The notes beneath the pieces are model-generated. The model made no database searches. It was given only the letters and a program-made list of their open reading frames with translations, and had not been told where the DNA came from. A stretch of 34,158 bases of DNA from Polyangium jinanense (GTDB lineage Bacteria; Myxococcota; Polyangia; Polyangiales; Polyangiaceae): positions 1 through 34,158 of the forward strand of contig NZ_JAGTJJ010000090.1 in the NCBI RefSeq assembly GCF_028435365.1. Reading direction: 5' to 3'. The position numbers were made by a program, and so were the translations under genes. Positions 1 to 6,941 of the stretch are shown here, piece by piece. Within the stretch, counting starts at the first letter, position 1; each line of letters opens with the position of its first letter.

Positions 1-92
1 CCATGCGCAAGCTGCTCGGTGCGGTCTACAGCGTCGCGAAAAACCGTCGACCCTTCACGCCGCAGCTCGCCGCTGCGTCGGTTACGGACTGA
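1..92 (+). CDS. C-terminal end of an IS110-type transposase (partial at window edge)
   Basis: An open frame enters from the left edge and stops with TGA at 90-92. The visible 29 residues begin MRKLLGAVYSVAKNRRPF and end in a short tail. An R-K-L-L-x(n)-aromatic stretch followed by a basic segment and a 'PF' is typical of the extreme C-terminus of IS110-family (DEDD-type, transposase_20) enzymes. The ATG at position 3 is internal to the real gene and is not a start. No terminal inverted repeat is visible downstream, which fits IS110 elements because they usually lack them. The match is short, so the call is tentative. It could also be a decayed remnant. Confidence 0.55.
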   Translation, partial: MRKLLGAVYSVAKNRRPFTPQLAAASVTD

Positions 93-127
93 CGATTTTT
101 CTTGCGTGGGGGTCCCGGTATCTCAGG

Positions 128-565
128 TCATGGCAGCTTGGGCTCAAAGTACGAGTGGTTACGCCACTCGATGCTGTCGCACCGCCCCCCCGCATTCCTG
201 TGGAACGAGATAAATGCCTCGGACGGCATGGACTCCACGGCGTCGAGCATCCAGGCATCCGTCGTGTCCGCGACACAGCTCAAGCTGGTACCCGTGGTGT
301 TCGTCGCCTGACAGGTCACCAGCGGCCCGCCACCCGTCGTATACGAGATGCCACACCCGATCCACTCGATGGCGTTGGCGGTGTTGCGGGCCGTTCCGAT
401 CGACCCACTGGCGGTGCCGCTGGCGAGATTCACAGTCACCGGAACCGAGACTTTCAACCCGGCCAGCGCCTTTGTCGTCACGGCGCCCATGGCCAGAATC
501 CCTGCGACCGCAATGGCGACTTTGCCCTTGTTTTGCACAACCACACGACGAAGCTGACCCAGCAT
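128..565 (-). CDS. small secreted protein of unknown function
   Basis: A 145-residue protein. The ATG at 565 is chosen because GGGAG lies just upstream on the minus strand; a longer frame to 652 has no such support. The N-terminus is basic, followed by a hydrophobic stretch (about residues 15-32) ending in an Ala-rich site near TKALA, so a Sec signal peptide is likely. The mature part begins with alternating small and beta-branched residues (VSVPVTVNLASGTASGS), followed by a GTARNTANAIEWIGC stretch. It holds four cysteines, suggesting two disulfides. The C-terminus is short and hydrophilic. I recognise no enzyme motif. The family appears to be a small disulfide-bonded exported protein, possibly surface-associated. 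It lies directly beside an IS110 remnant. Confidence 0.7.
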   Translation of the reverse strand: MLGQLRRVVVQNKGKVAIAVAGILAMGAVTTKALAGLKVSVPVTVNLASGTASGSIGTARNTANAIEWIGCGISYTTGGGPLVTCQATNTTGTSLSCVADTTDAWMLDAVESMPSEAFISFHRNAGGRCDSIEWRNHSYFEPKLP

Positions 566-587
566 GGTATTCTCCCAGGAAATAAAT

Positions 588-603
588 GCCCGGTTGTCCG
601 GGC
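588..603 (-). promoter_or_regulatory. perfect 6-bp hairpin in the leader of the 565..128 gene
   Basis: GCCCGG-TTGT-CCGGGC forms a perfect 6-bp stem with a four-base loop. It lies 22 bases upstream of the ATG at 565, in what should be the 5' untranslated leader. It may influence mRNA stability or translation, or may be chance in GC-rich DNA. Confidence 0.3.
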
Positions 604-704
604 GGTTCTGTCTTCGGCGCAACCGGATATCAGGCGATGAGATGTGAGTCAAAATAGTTGAGTGTACTCGTGTGGCTTGCTTTCTCCGTATAGGTGGCTT
701 TTTT

Positions 705-863
705 TTAAGCGTAGGTAGACGGAGACGGCTCTCGGTAGACTCGAGCCTCGAATTCCTCGAAGCTCATGTAGGTATCGCTGACGTTTTCCTGCTCCATTTC
801 GACCGTGCAGGCCGCCAAAGGAAGGATGAGCGCGCCGAGCAGCAACGTCGCGGTCTTGACCAC
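705..863 (-). CDS. stunted lipoprotein ORF (52 aa), possibly a truncated remnant
   Basis: Reading the minus strand from GTG at 863 to TAA at 705 gives 52 residues. They start VVKTATLLLGALILPLAAC, a clear lipoprotein signal with an L-A-A-C lipobox (Cys19). The mature part contains SDTYMSFEEFEARVYREP. In my recollection a similar M-S-F-E-E-F-x(n)-Y-x-E-P stretch begins much longer lipoproteins in myxobacteria, often protease-like, and usually continues with a 'TGVYIVDGD' type sequence. Here it ends after SPSTYA, so the gene is probably the broken 5' part of a larger one. An AGGAG lies only one base before the GTG, which is unusually close, and it sits in the first degenerate copy of the adjacent tandem repeat. 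Expression is uncertain. Confidence 0.5.
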   Translation of the reverse strand: MVKTATLLLGALILPLAACTVEMEQENVSDTYMSFEEFEARVYREPSPSTYA

Positions 864-1098
864 ACTCCTGGAGCCGATCGCGTGACCGCCTGGAGCCGGT
901 CGAGTGACCGCCTCGACCCGGTCGAGTGACCTCCTCGACCCGGTCGTGGACCGCCTCGACCCGGTCGAGTGACCTCCTGGAGCCGGTCATGGACCGCCTC
1001 GACCCGGTCGCGGACCGCCTGGAGCCGGTCGAGTGACCGCCTCGACCCGGTCGAGTGACCTCCTGGACCCGGTCGTGGACCTCCTCGACCCGGTCGAT
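863..1098. repeat. tandem array of about ten 21/22-bp units with internal dyads
   Basis: About ten contiguous units of 21 or 22 bp follow one another without spacers, with one degenerate copy at each end. Two unit types alternate irregularly, with cores CTCGACCCGGTC and CTGGAGCCGGTC. The first type is part of a near-perfect dyad (CTCGACC-C-GGTCGAG). The mixture of 21- and 22-bp units would break any reading frame, which argues against a coding role. The array fills the space between the minus-strand lipoprotein ORF and the plus-strand gene at 1254. Bases 1099-1253 beyond it show no gene. It could be a set of helically phased protein sites or simply a minisatellite. Confidence 0.85.
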
Positions 1099-1253
1099 GG
1101 ATCCCCCCTCGGAGCCGGGCCGTGGGACGCCGAAGACCGCCGGAGGACGGTGCAACGAGATACTTGGCAGCGGCCAGGGAGACGCGTATGGTGGAATTAC
1201 ATTGTAGGTGTGGTTGCGGAGCTGGGGGATGGTCCTCGGGGGGGGAGCGTACC

Positions 1254-2237
1254 GTGGAAGAGCGCGCGCTGGCGAAAGGGATGAGGCTCGTCTGCACCTT
1301 CGCGCTCGCGCTCGCTGTCGCGCGACCCTGCCTCGCGCAGGGGCTCCCAGACAAGGCCGCGGCGGAGGCGCTTTTCAACGATGCGCGCCGTCTGCTCGAC
1401 GAAGGCAAGATCGCCGACGCGTGCCCGAAATTCGAGGAGAGCCATCGCCTGGATCCCGCATCGGGAACGGCGCTGAACCTGGGCGACTGCCTGGAGAAGC
1501 AGGGACGCACGGCGAGCGCCTTCACGGCCTTCGGCGAAGCAGAGGTGATCGCGCGGCGTGACGGGAATACGGCGCGCGCGGAGGAAGCGGCGCGACGCGC
1601 GCGCGATCTGGAAGGACGCCTCTCGCGGCTTTCCGTGATCGTCCCCGCTTCGAGCAGGAGTCGAGGGTTGACCATCTTGCGCGACGGCGCGCCTGTCGCG
1701 GAGGCTCAATGGGGCACGGCCGTCCCGCTCGACGGGGGCACGCATGTCATCGAGGCCCGGGCCCCGGGCCGAACGTCCTGGAAGGTCGAGCAGACGATTC
1801 GTGGACCGGGCACGGTGCGGGTCGAGATTCCCTTGCTCGAGGTGGCGGTCGAACCAAAAACGCCTTCCCTCCCGCTGTACCGCAGGGCGCCGGCGGTCGC
1901 GGGGTTCGTGCTCATGGGCGTTGCGCTCGCTGGAGGGATCGTCACGGGCGCGCTGGCATCCGTCGCGAAGGACAAGGACGATGCCTCCAAGGAGCATTGT
2001 CTTCCCCAGGATCAGAACAAGTGTTACGCCGAGGGCGTCGCGCTTCGAAACGAGTCCATTGCCCTCGCCGACACCGCGACGGTCGTTGGTTCCGTGGCGG
2101 GTGCATCCTTCCTGCTCGGGGCGACGTTGTTCGTCGTCGCAACGACCTCTCGTCCCGCAACACGCACCACGCACGCGTGGGTCGTTCCGACGTTTTCTCC
2201 GACGAGTGCCGGCGTTTCCATGGGCCTCACCTGGTGA
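1254..2237 (+). CDS. exported TPR-like/PEGA-like protein with two C-terminal membrane segments
   Basis: About 327 residues. The GTG at 1254 has GGGGGAG six bases upstream; an alternative ATG at 1281 has no well-placed Shine-Dalgarno. A signal peptide (RLVCTFALALAVARPCLAQ) is followed by a helical region with the pattern ALFNDARRLLDEGKIADACPKF and LNLGDCLEKQGRTASAF. This is the TPR-like repeat seen in many myxobacterial proteins encoded beside kinases. A beta-rich PEGA-like stretch follows (GLTILRDGAPV...GGTHVIEARAPG). Two hydrophobic segments near the C-terminus (VAGFVLMGVALAGGIVTGA and VVGSVAGASFLLGATLFVV) probably span the membrane. It ends 22 bases before the Ser/Thr kinase start on the same strand, so the two are probably co-transcribed and may act together in signalling. 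The precise role is unknown. Confidence 0.8.
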   Translation: MEERALAKGMRLVCTFALALAVARPCLAQGLPDKAAAEALFNDARRLLDEGKIADACPKFEESHRLDPASGTALNLGDCLEKQGRTASAFTAFGEAEVIARRDGNTARAEEAARRARDLEGRLSRLSVIVPASSRSRGLTILRDGAPVAEAQWGTAVPLDGGTHVIEARAPGRTSWKVEQTIRGPGTVRVEIPLLEVAVEPKTPSLPLYRRAPAVAGFVLMGVALAGGIVTGALASVAKDKDDASKEHCLPQDQNKCYAEGVALRNESIALADTATVVGSVAGASFLLGATLFVVATTSRPATRTTHAWVVPTFSPTSAGVSMGLTW

Positions 2238-2259
2238 GGCAGGGCAGGAGCCGTCCCTC

Positions 2260-3654
2260 ATGCTGCCGGGCCTGTCGATTGGGCAGATCATCCACGACAA
2301 GTATCGCGTCGAGCGTGTACTCGGCGCCGGGGGAATGGGAGTCGTCGTAGCGGCTCGTCACCTGGCGCTCGATCAGCTCGTGGCGATCAAGTTGATGCAC
2401 GGTGCCGCGAGCCCAGCCGATGTGGGGCGCTTCATCCGCGAAGCGCGCGCGGCATCCCGATTGCGGAGCCAGCACGTCGCGCGTGTCCTCGATGTCTCCG
2501 CCCTGGACGACGGGGCGCCGTACATCACCATGGAGTACCTCGAGGGGCACGATCTCGCGCACGTGCTGCGCGAGCGGGGGCCCCTGCCCATCGTCGACGC
2601 CGTCGATATCATCCTCCAGGCCTGCGAGGCGATCGGCGAGGCCCATACGCTGGGAATCGTGCATCGGGATCTGAAGCCGGCGAATCTCTTCCTCGCGCAG
2701 GGCGCGGATGGCTCGCCGTGTGTGAAGGTGCTGGACTTCGGTATCGCGAAGTGGGCGACGTCGGGGACCGAGCGTCTCGACCCGACACGCCCCATGGGGT
2801 CGGCGCCGTACATGGCCCCGGAGCAGATCGCCACCCCCGAGCGGTTGGACGCCCGCGCGGACGTGTGGGCGCTCGGCGCCGCGCTCTTCCACGCGCTGTC
2901 GGGCAAGCCCCCCTTTCACCACGAGGGCGTGAGCACGGCACACGCGATGATCCACGCGGTGCTGCATCGTCCCCCCTTGTCGCTTCGTGTCCTTCGGCCC
3001 GATGTGCCGCCGGAGCTCGAGGCGGTGGTGATGGCGTGCCTCGAAAAGGACATGTCCGCGCGGCTTCCGAGCGTCGCTGCATTGTCGGCCGAGCTCGCGC
3101 CCTTCGGGTCGGAGGAGGCCGCCGTGTATTCGCGTCGTATCGCCCGCATGCTCGGCGCGTCCGATCCGGGGCCCGTATCGACGAAGCGCGGCGCGCCGTC
3201 GAGAGATGTGCCCTCGGGGCTGTCGACCGCGCAGCGTCTGGTCCCTCTGGCGACGGGGCCCAACGAGGCGACCCGGCGTCCGAGGGCTCGCTGGGTCGCC
3301 GGGATTCTCGGCGTGACGAGCCTCGTTGCGCTGGGCGTCGTCCTGGGCTCGCAATTCGGCGCGCGCGCCGTGGGCGACGGCGCAGCGGCACCGGTGGGCA
3401 TCGCGCCCGAAGCCGCGCCCGCGGAGCACACGAACACAGCGCCACGTCAAGAGGAAAATGCCCCCACGGCCTCTTCAATGATCTCCCAGGCAGCAATAAC
3501 GTCCAGAGCAATCTCACCACGCATTGCGCCGTCGTCCACCGCCAAATCGTCGTCGGTGAAGGTTCGAGGTGGTTCCGCGGCTCCCCCTCCGTTGCCTTCT
3601 GCGTCCGCGGGGATGCCCACGCCTCAAAAAGACCTTTATGGATCGAGACGTTAG
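2260..3654 (+). CDS. membrane-anchored Ser/Thr protein kinase (Hanks/PknB type)
   Basis: A 464-residue protein; ATG at 2260 with GGAG upstream. The N-terminal kinase domain is complete: Gly-rich loop LGAGGMGVV (21-29), catalytic Lys44 in VAIKLM, Glu61, HRDLKPAN with Asp137, DFG at 159-161 and APE at 186-188. It should transfer phosphate from ATP to Ser/Thr of partner proteins. After the kinase domain comes a low-complexity linker, then one hydrophobic segment (VAGILGVTSLVALGVVLGS), then an Ala/Pro/Ser-rich tail. This gives a cytoplasmic kinase with a periplasmic tail that lacks a recognisable PASTA or other sensor. It follows the TPR-like exported protein by 22 bp, a common myxobacterial pairing. 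All catalytic residues are present, so it is probably active. Confidence 0.93.
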   Translation: MLPGLSIGQIIHDKYRVERVLGAGGMGVVVAARHLALDQLVAIKLMHGAASPADVGRFIREARAASRLRSQHVARVLDVSALDDGAPYITMEYLEGHDLAHVLRERGPLPIVDAVDIILQACEAIGEAHTLGIVHRDLKPANLFLAQGADGSPCVKVLDFGIAKWATSGTERLDPTRPMGSAPYMAPEQIATPERLDARADVWALGAALFHALSGKPPFHHEGVSTAHAMIHAVLHRPPLSLRVLRPDVPPELEAVVMACLEKDMSARLPSVAALSAELAPFGSEEAAVYSRRIARMLGASDPGPVSTKRGAPSRDVPSGLSTAQRLVPLATGPNEATRRPRARWVAGILGVTSLVALGVVLGSQFGARAVGDGAAAPVGIAPEAAPAEHTNTAPRQEENAPTASSMISQAAITSRAISPRIAPSSTAKSSSVKVRGGSAAPPPLPSASAGMPTPQKDLYGSRR

Positions 3655-3821
3655 GCGAGGCGTGAACGTAAAGTTCGAGAAGGACCAACGCGATGCGTCG
3701 ACGTTCGCGTGACATGGGGCTCCTACGTTGAAAACCGTAGTCCGCTGGGTATATCGCCCGAAGGAAGCGCGGATTAAAAAGATTGACTCCGCCGTCGGCG
3801 CGTCGATAATCTGTTCCTATT

Positions 3822-5063
3822 ATGCGGCTCACGCGGTTGGGTGGGGAGAGGGTGCCGCAAGCCAGGGGGGCGAAGGCACGGAGCGCTACGCTCTTCCTCA
3901 TGCTGCTCGTCGTCGGGGCCTCGCGTGGCTGCGGCGGTGCGCAGCCTTGTGCGGATCTGCAAGACGACGATCCATGTACCCTCGACCAATGCGAGTCCGG
4001 GACGGCGACGCACTCGTATCTCGGGGATGGTCACCCCTGTTTCCGGGGGAATCTGCACGGCATGTGTCACTTCGGGATTTGCCTGATCCCATGTAGCGAC
4101 TACACGGATTGCGTGACGGGACTGCCCTGCAATGTGGCGGAATGCACGGGCGGCCATTGCGCGATCGTCCAGGCCGACAAAGTCGGGTCCTTCGACGACG
4201 GAAATCCATGCACGAAGGAGGGGTGCGTCGACGGCGAGCTCGCGTCATGGCCCCTGCCCGATGGCACGCCGCCCGATGAGCCTTCTTGCGCGGAATGCCT
4301 GGAAGGCGCTTGTAGCACGTGCAACCTGCCCACGGATTGCGGGCAATCGACGAGCTGCTTGAAGTGGGTCTGCGTCCAAGGGCAATGTGCTGCGCTCTAC
4401 AATGACGACGGCTATCCCTCCCTCGAGAATGGCATCCCAGGCGACTGCCAGAAGTGGGTCTGCGATGGCAAGGGTGGCACGAGGCTCGTGGCGGACATCG
4501 ACGATGCTCCGAAAATCGCGGACACTTGCATGGCGTGGACGTGTATCGAGTGGACGCCGGTCGTGGTCCCTTGGATCGATGGTGAAATCTGCATCATGGA
4601 GAGCGGCGTGAAGGGGCGATGTAATGCAATGGGCGACTGCGTCCAATGCATGGTCGACGGCGACTGCCCGGGGATGGAGCGTTGTCTCCAGGGAGCCTGC
4701 ACGACCTGTCACGACGGGGTGCAGAACAACGGCGAGACGGACACGGACTGTGGAGCCAACTGCGGCAAGTGTGGCGGAACGCCGTGTGATGCGGACAGCG
4801 ACTGCGCGTCCGGGTATTGCGCCTTCGCGGCGGGTGTCGGGGGAGGGAAGGTGTGCTGCGACGCTGCTTGCGACGGGGTTTGCAAGGAATGCGACCTCAC
4901 CGGCGCATGCAAGCCCGTCCCGTTCGGGCAGCCCGATGTCGATACATGCAACAGCCCGGCCGAGGGGTGCGCCGGAACGACGTGCAAGATCAAGAAAGGG
5001 TACTCGTGTCAATACAACTCCGACTGTATTTCCAATAGTTGCACGAACCATATTTGCTTGTGA
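3822..5063 (+). CDS. Cys-rich secreted protein, probable lipoprotein, paralogue of the next gene
   Basis: Up to 413 residues. The first ATG is used; GTG at 3852 with GGGGAG just upstream is a good alternative that shortens the basic N-region. A hydrophobic stretch SATLFLMLLVVGASRGC looks like a signal peptide, perhaps with a weak lipobox. The mature protein is extremely cysteine-rich, with many short repeats of C-x(n)-D-x-D-C and C-x(4-6)-C types. A central block (DGVQNNGETDTDCGANCGKC) resembles the 'C-x-D-G-x(2)-N-G-x-E-x(2)-V-D-C-G' module of myxobacterial exported proteins. Numerous disulfides are expected, so it should function outside the cytoplasm. No enzyme motif is seen. The next gene, 12 bp downstream, encodes a shorter relative with the same C-terminal layout. 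Confidence 0.8.
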   Translation: MRLTRLGGERVPQARGAKARSATLFLMLLVVGASRGCGGAQPCADLQDDDPCTLDQCESGTATHSYLGDGHPCFRGNLHGMCHFGICLIPCSDYTDCVTGLPCNVAECTGGHCAIVQADKVGSFDDGNPCTKEGCVDGELASWPLPDGTPPDEPSCAECLEGACSTCNLPTDCGQSTSCLKWVCVQGQCAALYNDDGYPSLENGIPGDCQKWVCDGKGGTRLVADIDDAPKIADTCMAWTCIEWTPVVVPWIDGEICIMESGVKGRCNAMGDCVQCMVDGDCPGMERCLQGACTTCHDGVQNNGETDTDCGANCGKCGGTPCDADSDCASGYCAFAAGVGGGKVCCDAACDGVCKECDLTGACKPVPFGQPDVDTCNSPAEGCAGTTCKIKKGYSCQYNSDCISNSCTNHICL

Positions 5064-5075
5064 TCGAGGGGACCG

Positions 5076-5819
5076 ATGTACAAGCGACTTGTCTTCCGTT
5101 TGCTGGGTGTTCTCCTCCTCGGGGGATGCCGGCAGCTTCTGGGAATCGAAGAGGCCACGCTGATCTGTTCGCATGACGACCCTGGCTGCTCGTCGTGCAT
5201 TCGGGACACGGACTGCGGTCCTGCGACGGAGTGTTACGCTTGGTCCTGCGTGGATTCGACGTGCGTCCACGTGAACGCGGCCGCGCGAACCCCGTGCTCG
5301 CTCGGAGTCTGCAGCGAGGGCGAGCGTTCCGAATGTGTCGCATGCGTCCTCGACGCGGATTGTGGCGACGGGGGACATTGTAGCGATAACGAGTGTTATC
5401 GTTGTGACGACGGCATCCAGTCCGGGCCGGAGTTCGGGGTGGACTGCGGCGGCGCATGCGGGATGTGCCTCGGATTGCCGTGTTCTGAGGCGAATGATTG
5501 TACGAGCGGGTTCTGCGTCGACGGTGTCTGCTGCAACGGCCCATGCGAGGGGGTCTGCACCACTTGCAACAACGCGGAGGGGGACTGTTCGAGCCTGCCG
5601 AAGTACGCACAAGACTATGCCCCAACCTGCGGTGGCGCGAACGTTTGTGACGGCTTTGGCAGCTGTCTCCTGCGCCCCGGTGAGATTTGCTTCTCCGACG
5701 TCGAGTGCGCGAGCTATCGCTGTGAAAATTCCCGATGCGTCAAGCTCAGTGGAGAGTCGTGCAACTCGCCGCTCGACTGCGTCGACAACGGCTGCATGAA
5801 TGGCATCTGCATGCAGTGA
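5076..5819 (+). CDS. Cys-rich lipoprotein, paralogue of the preceding gene
   Basis: A 247-residue protein; ATG at 5076 with GAGGGG upstream. The signal MYKRLVFRLLGVLLLGGC has a clear L-G-G-C lipobox (Cys18). The rest is a string of cysteine-rich repeats such as CIRDTDCGPATEC, CVLDADCGDGGHC, DCGGACGMC and CVDGVCC. The DGIQSG...VDCGG...C block and the final C-x(4)-D-C-x(4)-C-x(4)-C pattern align with the C-terminal half of the upstream protein, so the pair probably arose by tandem duplication. It is probably a surface-displayed disulfide-rich protein; an adhesive or structural role is possible but not shown. The gene ends 11 bp from the converging AraC-type gene. Confidence 0.85.
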   Translation: MYKRLVFRLLGVLLLGGCRQLLGIEEATLICSHDDPGCSSCIRDTDCGPATECYAWSCVDSTCVHVNAAARTPCSLGVCSEGERSECVACVLDADCGDGGHCSDNECYRCDDGIQSGPEFGVDCGGACGMCLGLPCSEANDCTSGFCVDGVCCNGPCEGVCTTCNNAEGDCSSLPKYAQDYAPTCGGANVCDGFGSCLLRPGEICFSDVECASYRCENSRCVKLSGESCNSPLDCVDNGCMNGICMQ

Positions 5820-5830
5820 AGCCGAAGGGG

Positions 5831-6907
5831 TCACGCGCCGCGGTCGTCGTGCCGCCGCAGCTCCGAGGGAGTCCGTCCGGTTCGCCGCTTCAATGCGCGG
5901 CGGAGCGAGCGCGCGTCCGAAAAACCGACGCGCTCGGCGATGTCCTGCAAGTCGGCGTCTGGACGCTGCAGGAGATCGATCGCCATCTCGCAACGGACTT
6001 GCTCGAGCAGCGCGCCGAACCGAACGCCCGCTTCGGCGAGGCGCCGTTGCAAGGTGCGGCTCGTCATCTTGAGGGTGCGCGCCGCACCGCCGAGCGACGC
6101 GTGCGCGCCGCGCTCGAGCTCCGCGCGCAGGCTCTGGCGGACGGCGTGGCCGATGTCGTCACCGCCGATCTTTTCGATCAGCGCATCGGCGTGGCGGCGC
6201 AGGTATGCGGCGAGGCCGGGATCGGGATTCCGGTGGCGGAAATCGAGAATGGACGCCGGCAGCGCGAGCCCTGCGAACGGCGCATCAAAACGAATGTCGG
6301 TCGTCCCGAAGAGCGCCACGTGCGGGCCGACGTCGGCGGGCGCTCGGTGGGGGAAGCTCACGTGAACCGCCTTGATGTCCACGCCCGTGAAGCGGCGCAG
6401 GAGCACGAGCACGGTGGCGAGGTCGGCCTCCACGAATTGGCGTGGCCAGGATGCCTCGTCCGGATCGAGGCTGTGGAGGAGGTGAAACAGGCCGTCATCG
6501 CTCAGGTGAATGCCGACCCCCGGCGCGGTGGGGTTCAACCGGCGACCATAATAGTTCCCGAGCTCGAACGCCTCGCGCACGGTCGAGACGTTCATGCCGA
6601 GGATGCCCGGGATGGACAGCCAGCTCGGATCGGCCTCGCGAGCGAGGTGGATTCCGAGGTTTTCGTCGCCGCATTGCGCGCAGATCTCGCCGAGCATCGC
6701 GATCGCCCCGGCCTGTGGGATGCGGGCCGTGAGATCGTCGAACGCGGCGCGGTGAATGCCATGGCGCGCACATAGGTCCGTGAGCGCCTGGTCGGACCAT
6801 CCAGCGCGCAAAGCGTGGCGCACGAAGGGCGCGATCAGGCTCACGATGACGGTCCTCTGGCGTGAACTGTCCGGTAAGTGTCGCCTCGGGTCCTTGGAAG
6901 ATGACAT
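5831..6907 (-). CDS. AraC-family transcriptional regulator
   Basis: A 358-residue protein from ATG at 6907 (GAGG seven bases upstream). A GTG at 6844 with AGAGGA upstream is equally plausible and would start closer to the conserved domain. The N-terminal two thirds resemble the arabinose-binding-like domain of OruR/ArgR-type AraC proteins (SLIAPFVRHALRAG, GILGMNVSTVREAFELG). The C-terminus carries the double helix-turn-helix: LGGAARTLKMTSRTLQRRL, then LQDIAERVGFSDARSLRRAL and the closing R-x-T-G-x-T-P-S-E-L-R motif. It is divergent from the copper-monooxygenase-like gene at 6942 with only 34 bp (or 97 bp with the shorter start) between them. It may therefore control that gene and the downstream SDR. 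Confidence 0.92.
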   Translation of the reverse strand: MSSSKDPRRHLPDSSRQRTVIVSLIAPFVRHALRAGWSDQALTDLCARHGIHRAAFDDLTARIPQAGAIAMLGEICAQCGDENLGIHLAREADPSWLSIPGILGMNVSTVREAFELGNYYGRRLNPTAPGVGIHLSDDGLFHLLHSLDPDEASWPRQFVEADLATVLVLLRRFTGVDIKAVHVSFPHRAPADVGPHVALFGTTDIRFDAPFAGLALPASILDFRHRNPDPGLAAYLRRHADALIEKIGGDDIGHAVRQSLRAELERGAHASLGGAARTLKMTSRTLQRRLAEAGVRFGALLEQVRCEMAIDLLQRPDADLQDIAERVGFSDARSLRRALKRRTGRTPSELRRHDDRGA

Positions 6908-6941
6908 GCGGTGCCTCAGGATCGACGCCCAGGAGGACAGC

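Noticed and set aside
863..1098. Possible CRISPR array
   Set aside because: Units are contiguous with no unique spacers, only 21-22 bp long, and no cas genes are nearby.
764..1675. Minus-strand protein covering the repeat array
   Set aside because: It is antisense to the TPR-like gene, low in complexity, and the mixed 21/22-bp units shift frame.
5735..6775. Plus-strand open frame opposite the AraC gene
   Set aside because: The antisense frame carries the complete AraC domains; this frame has no recognisable motif.
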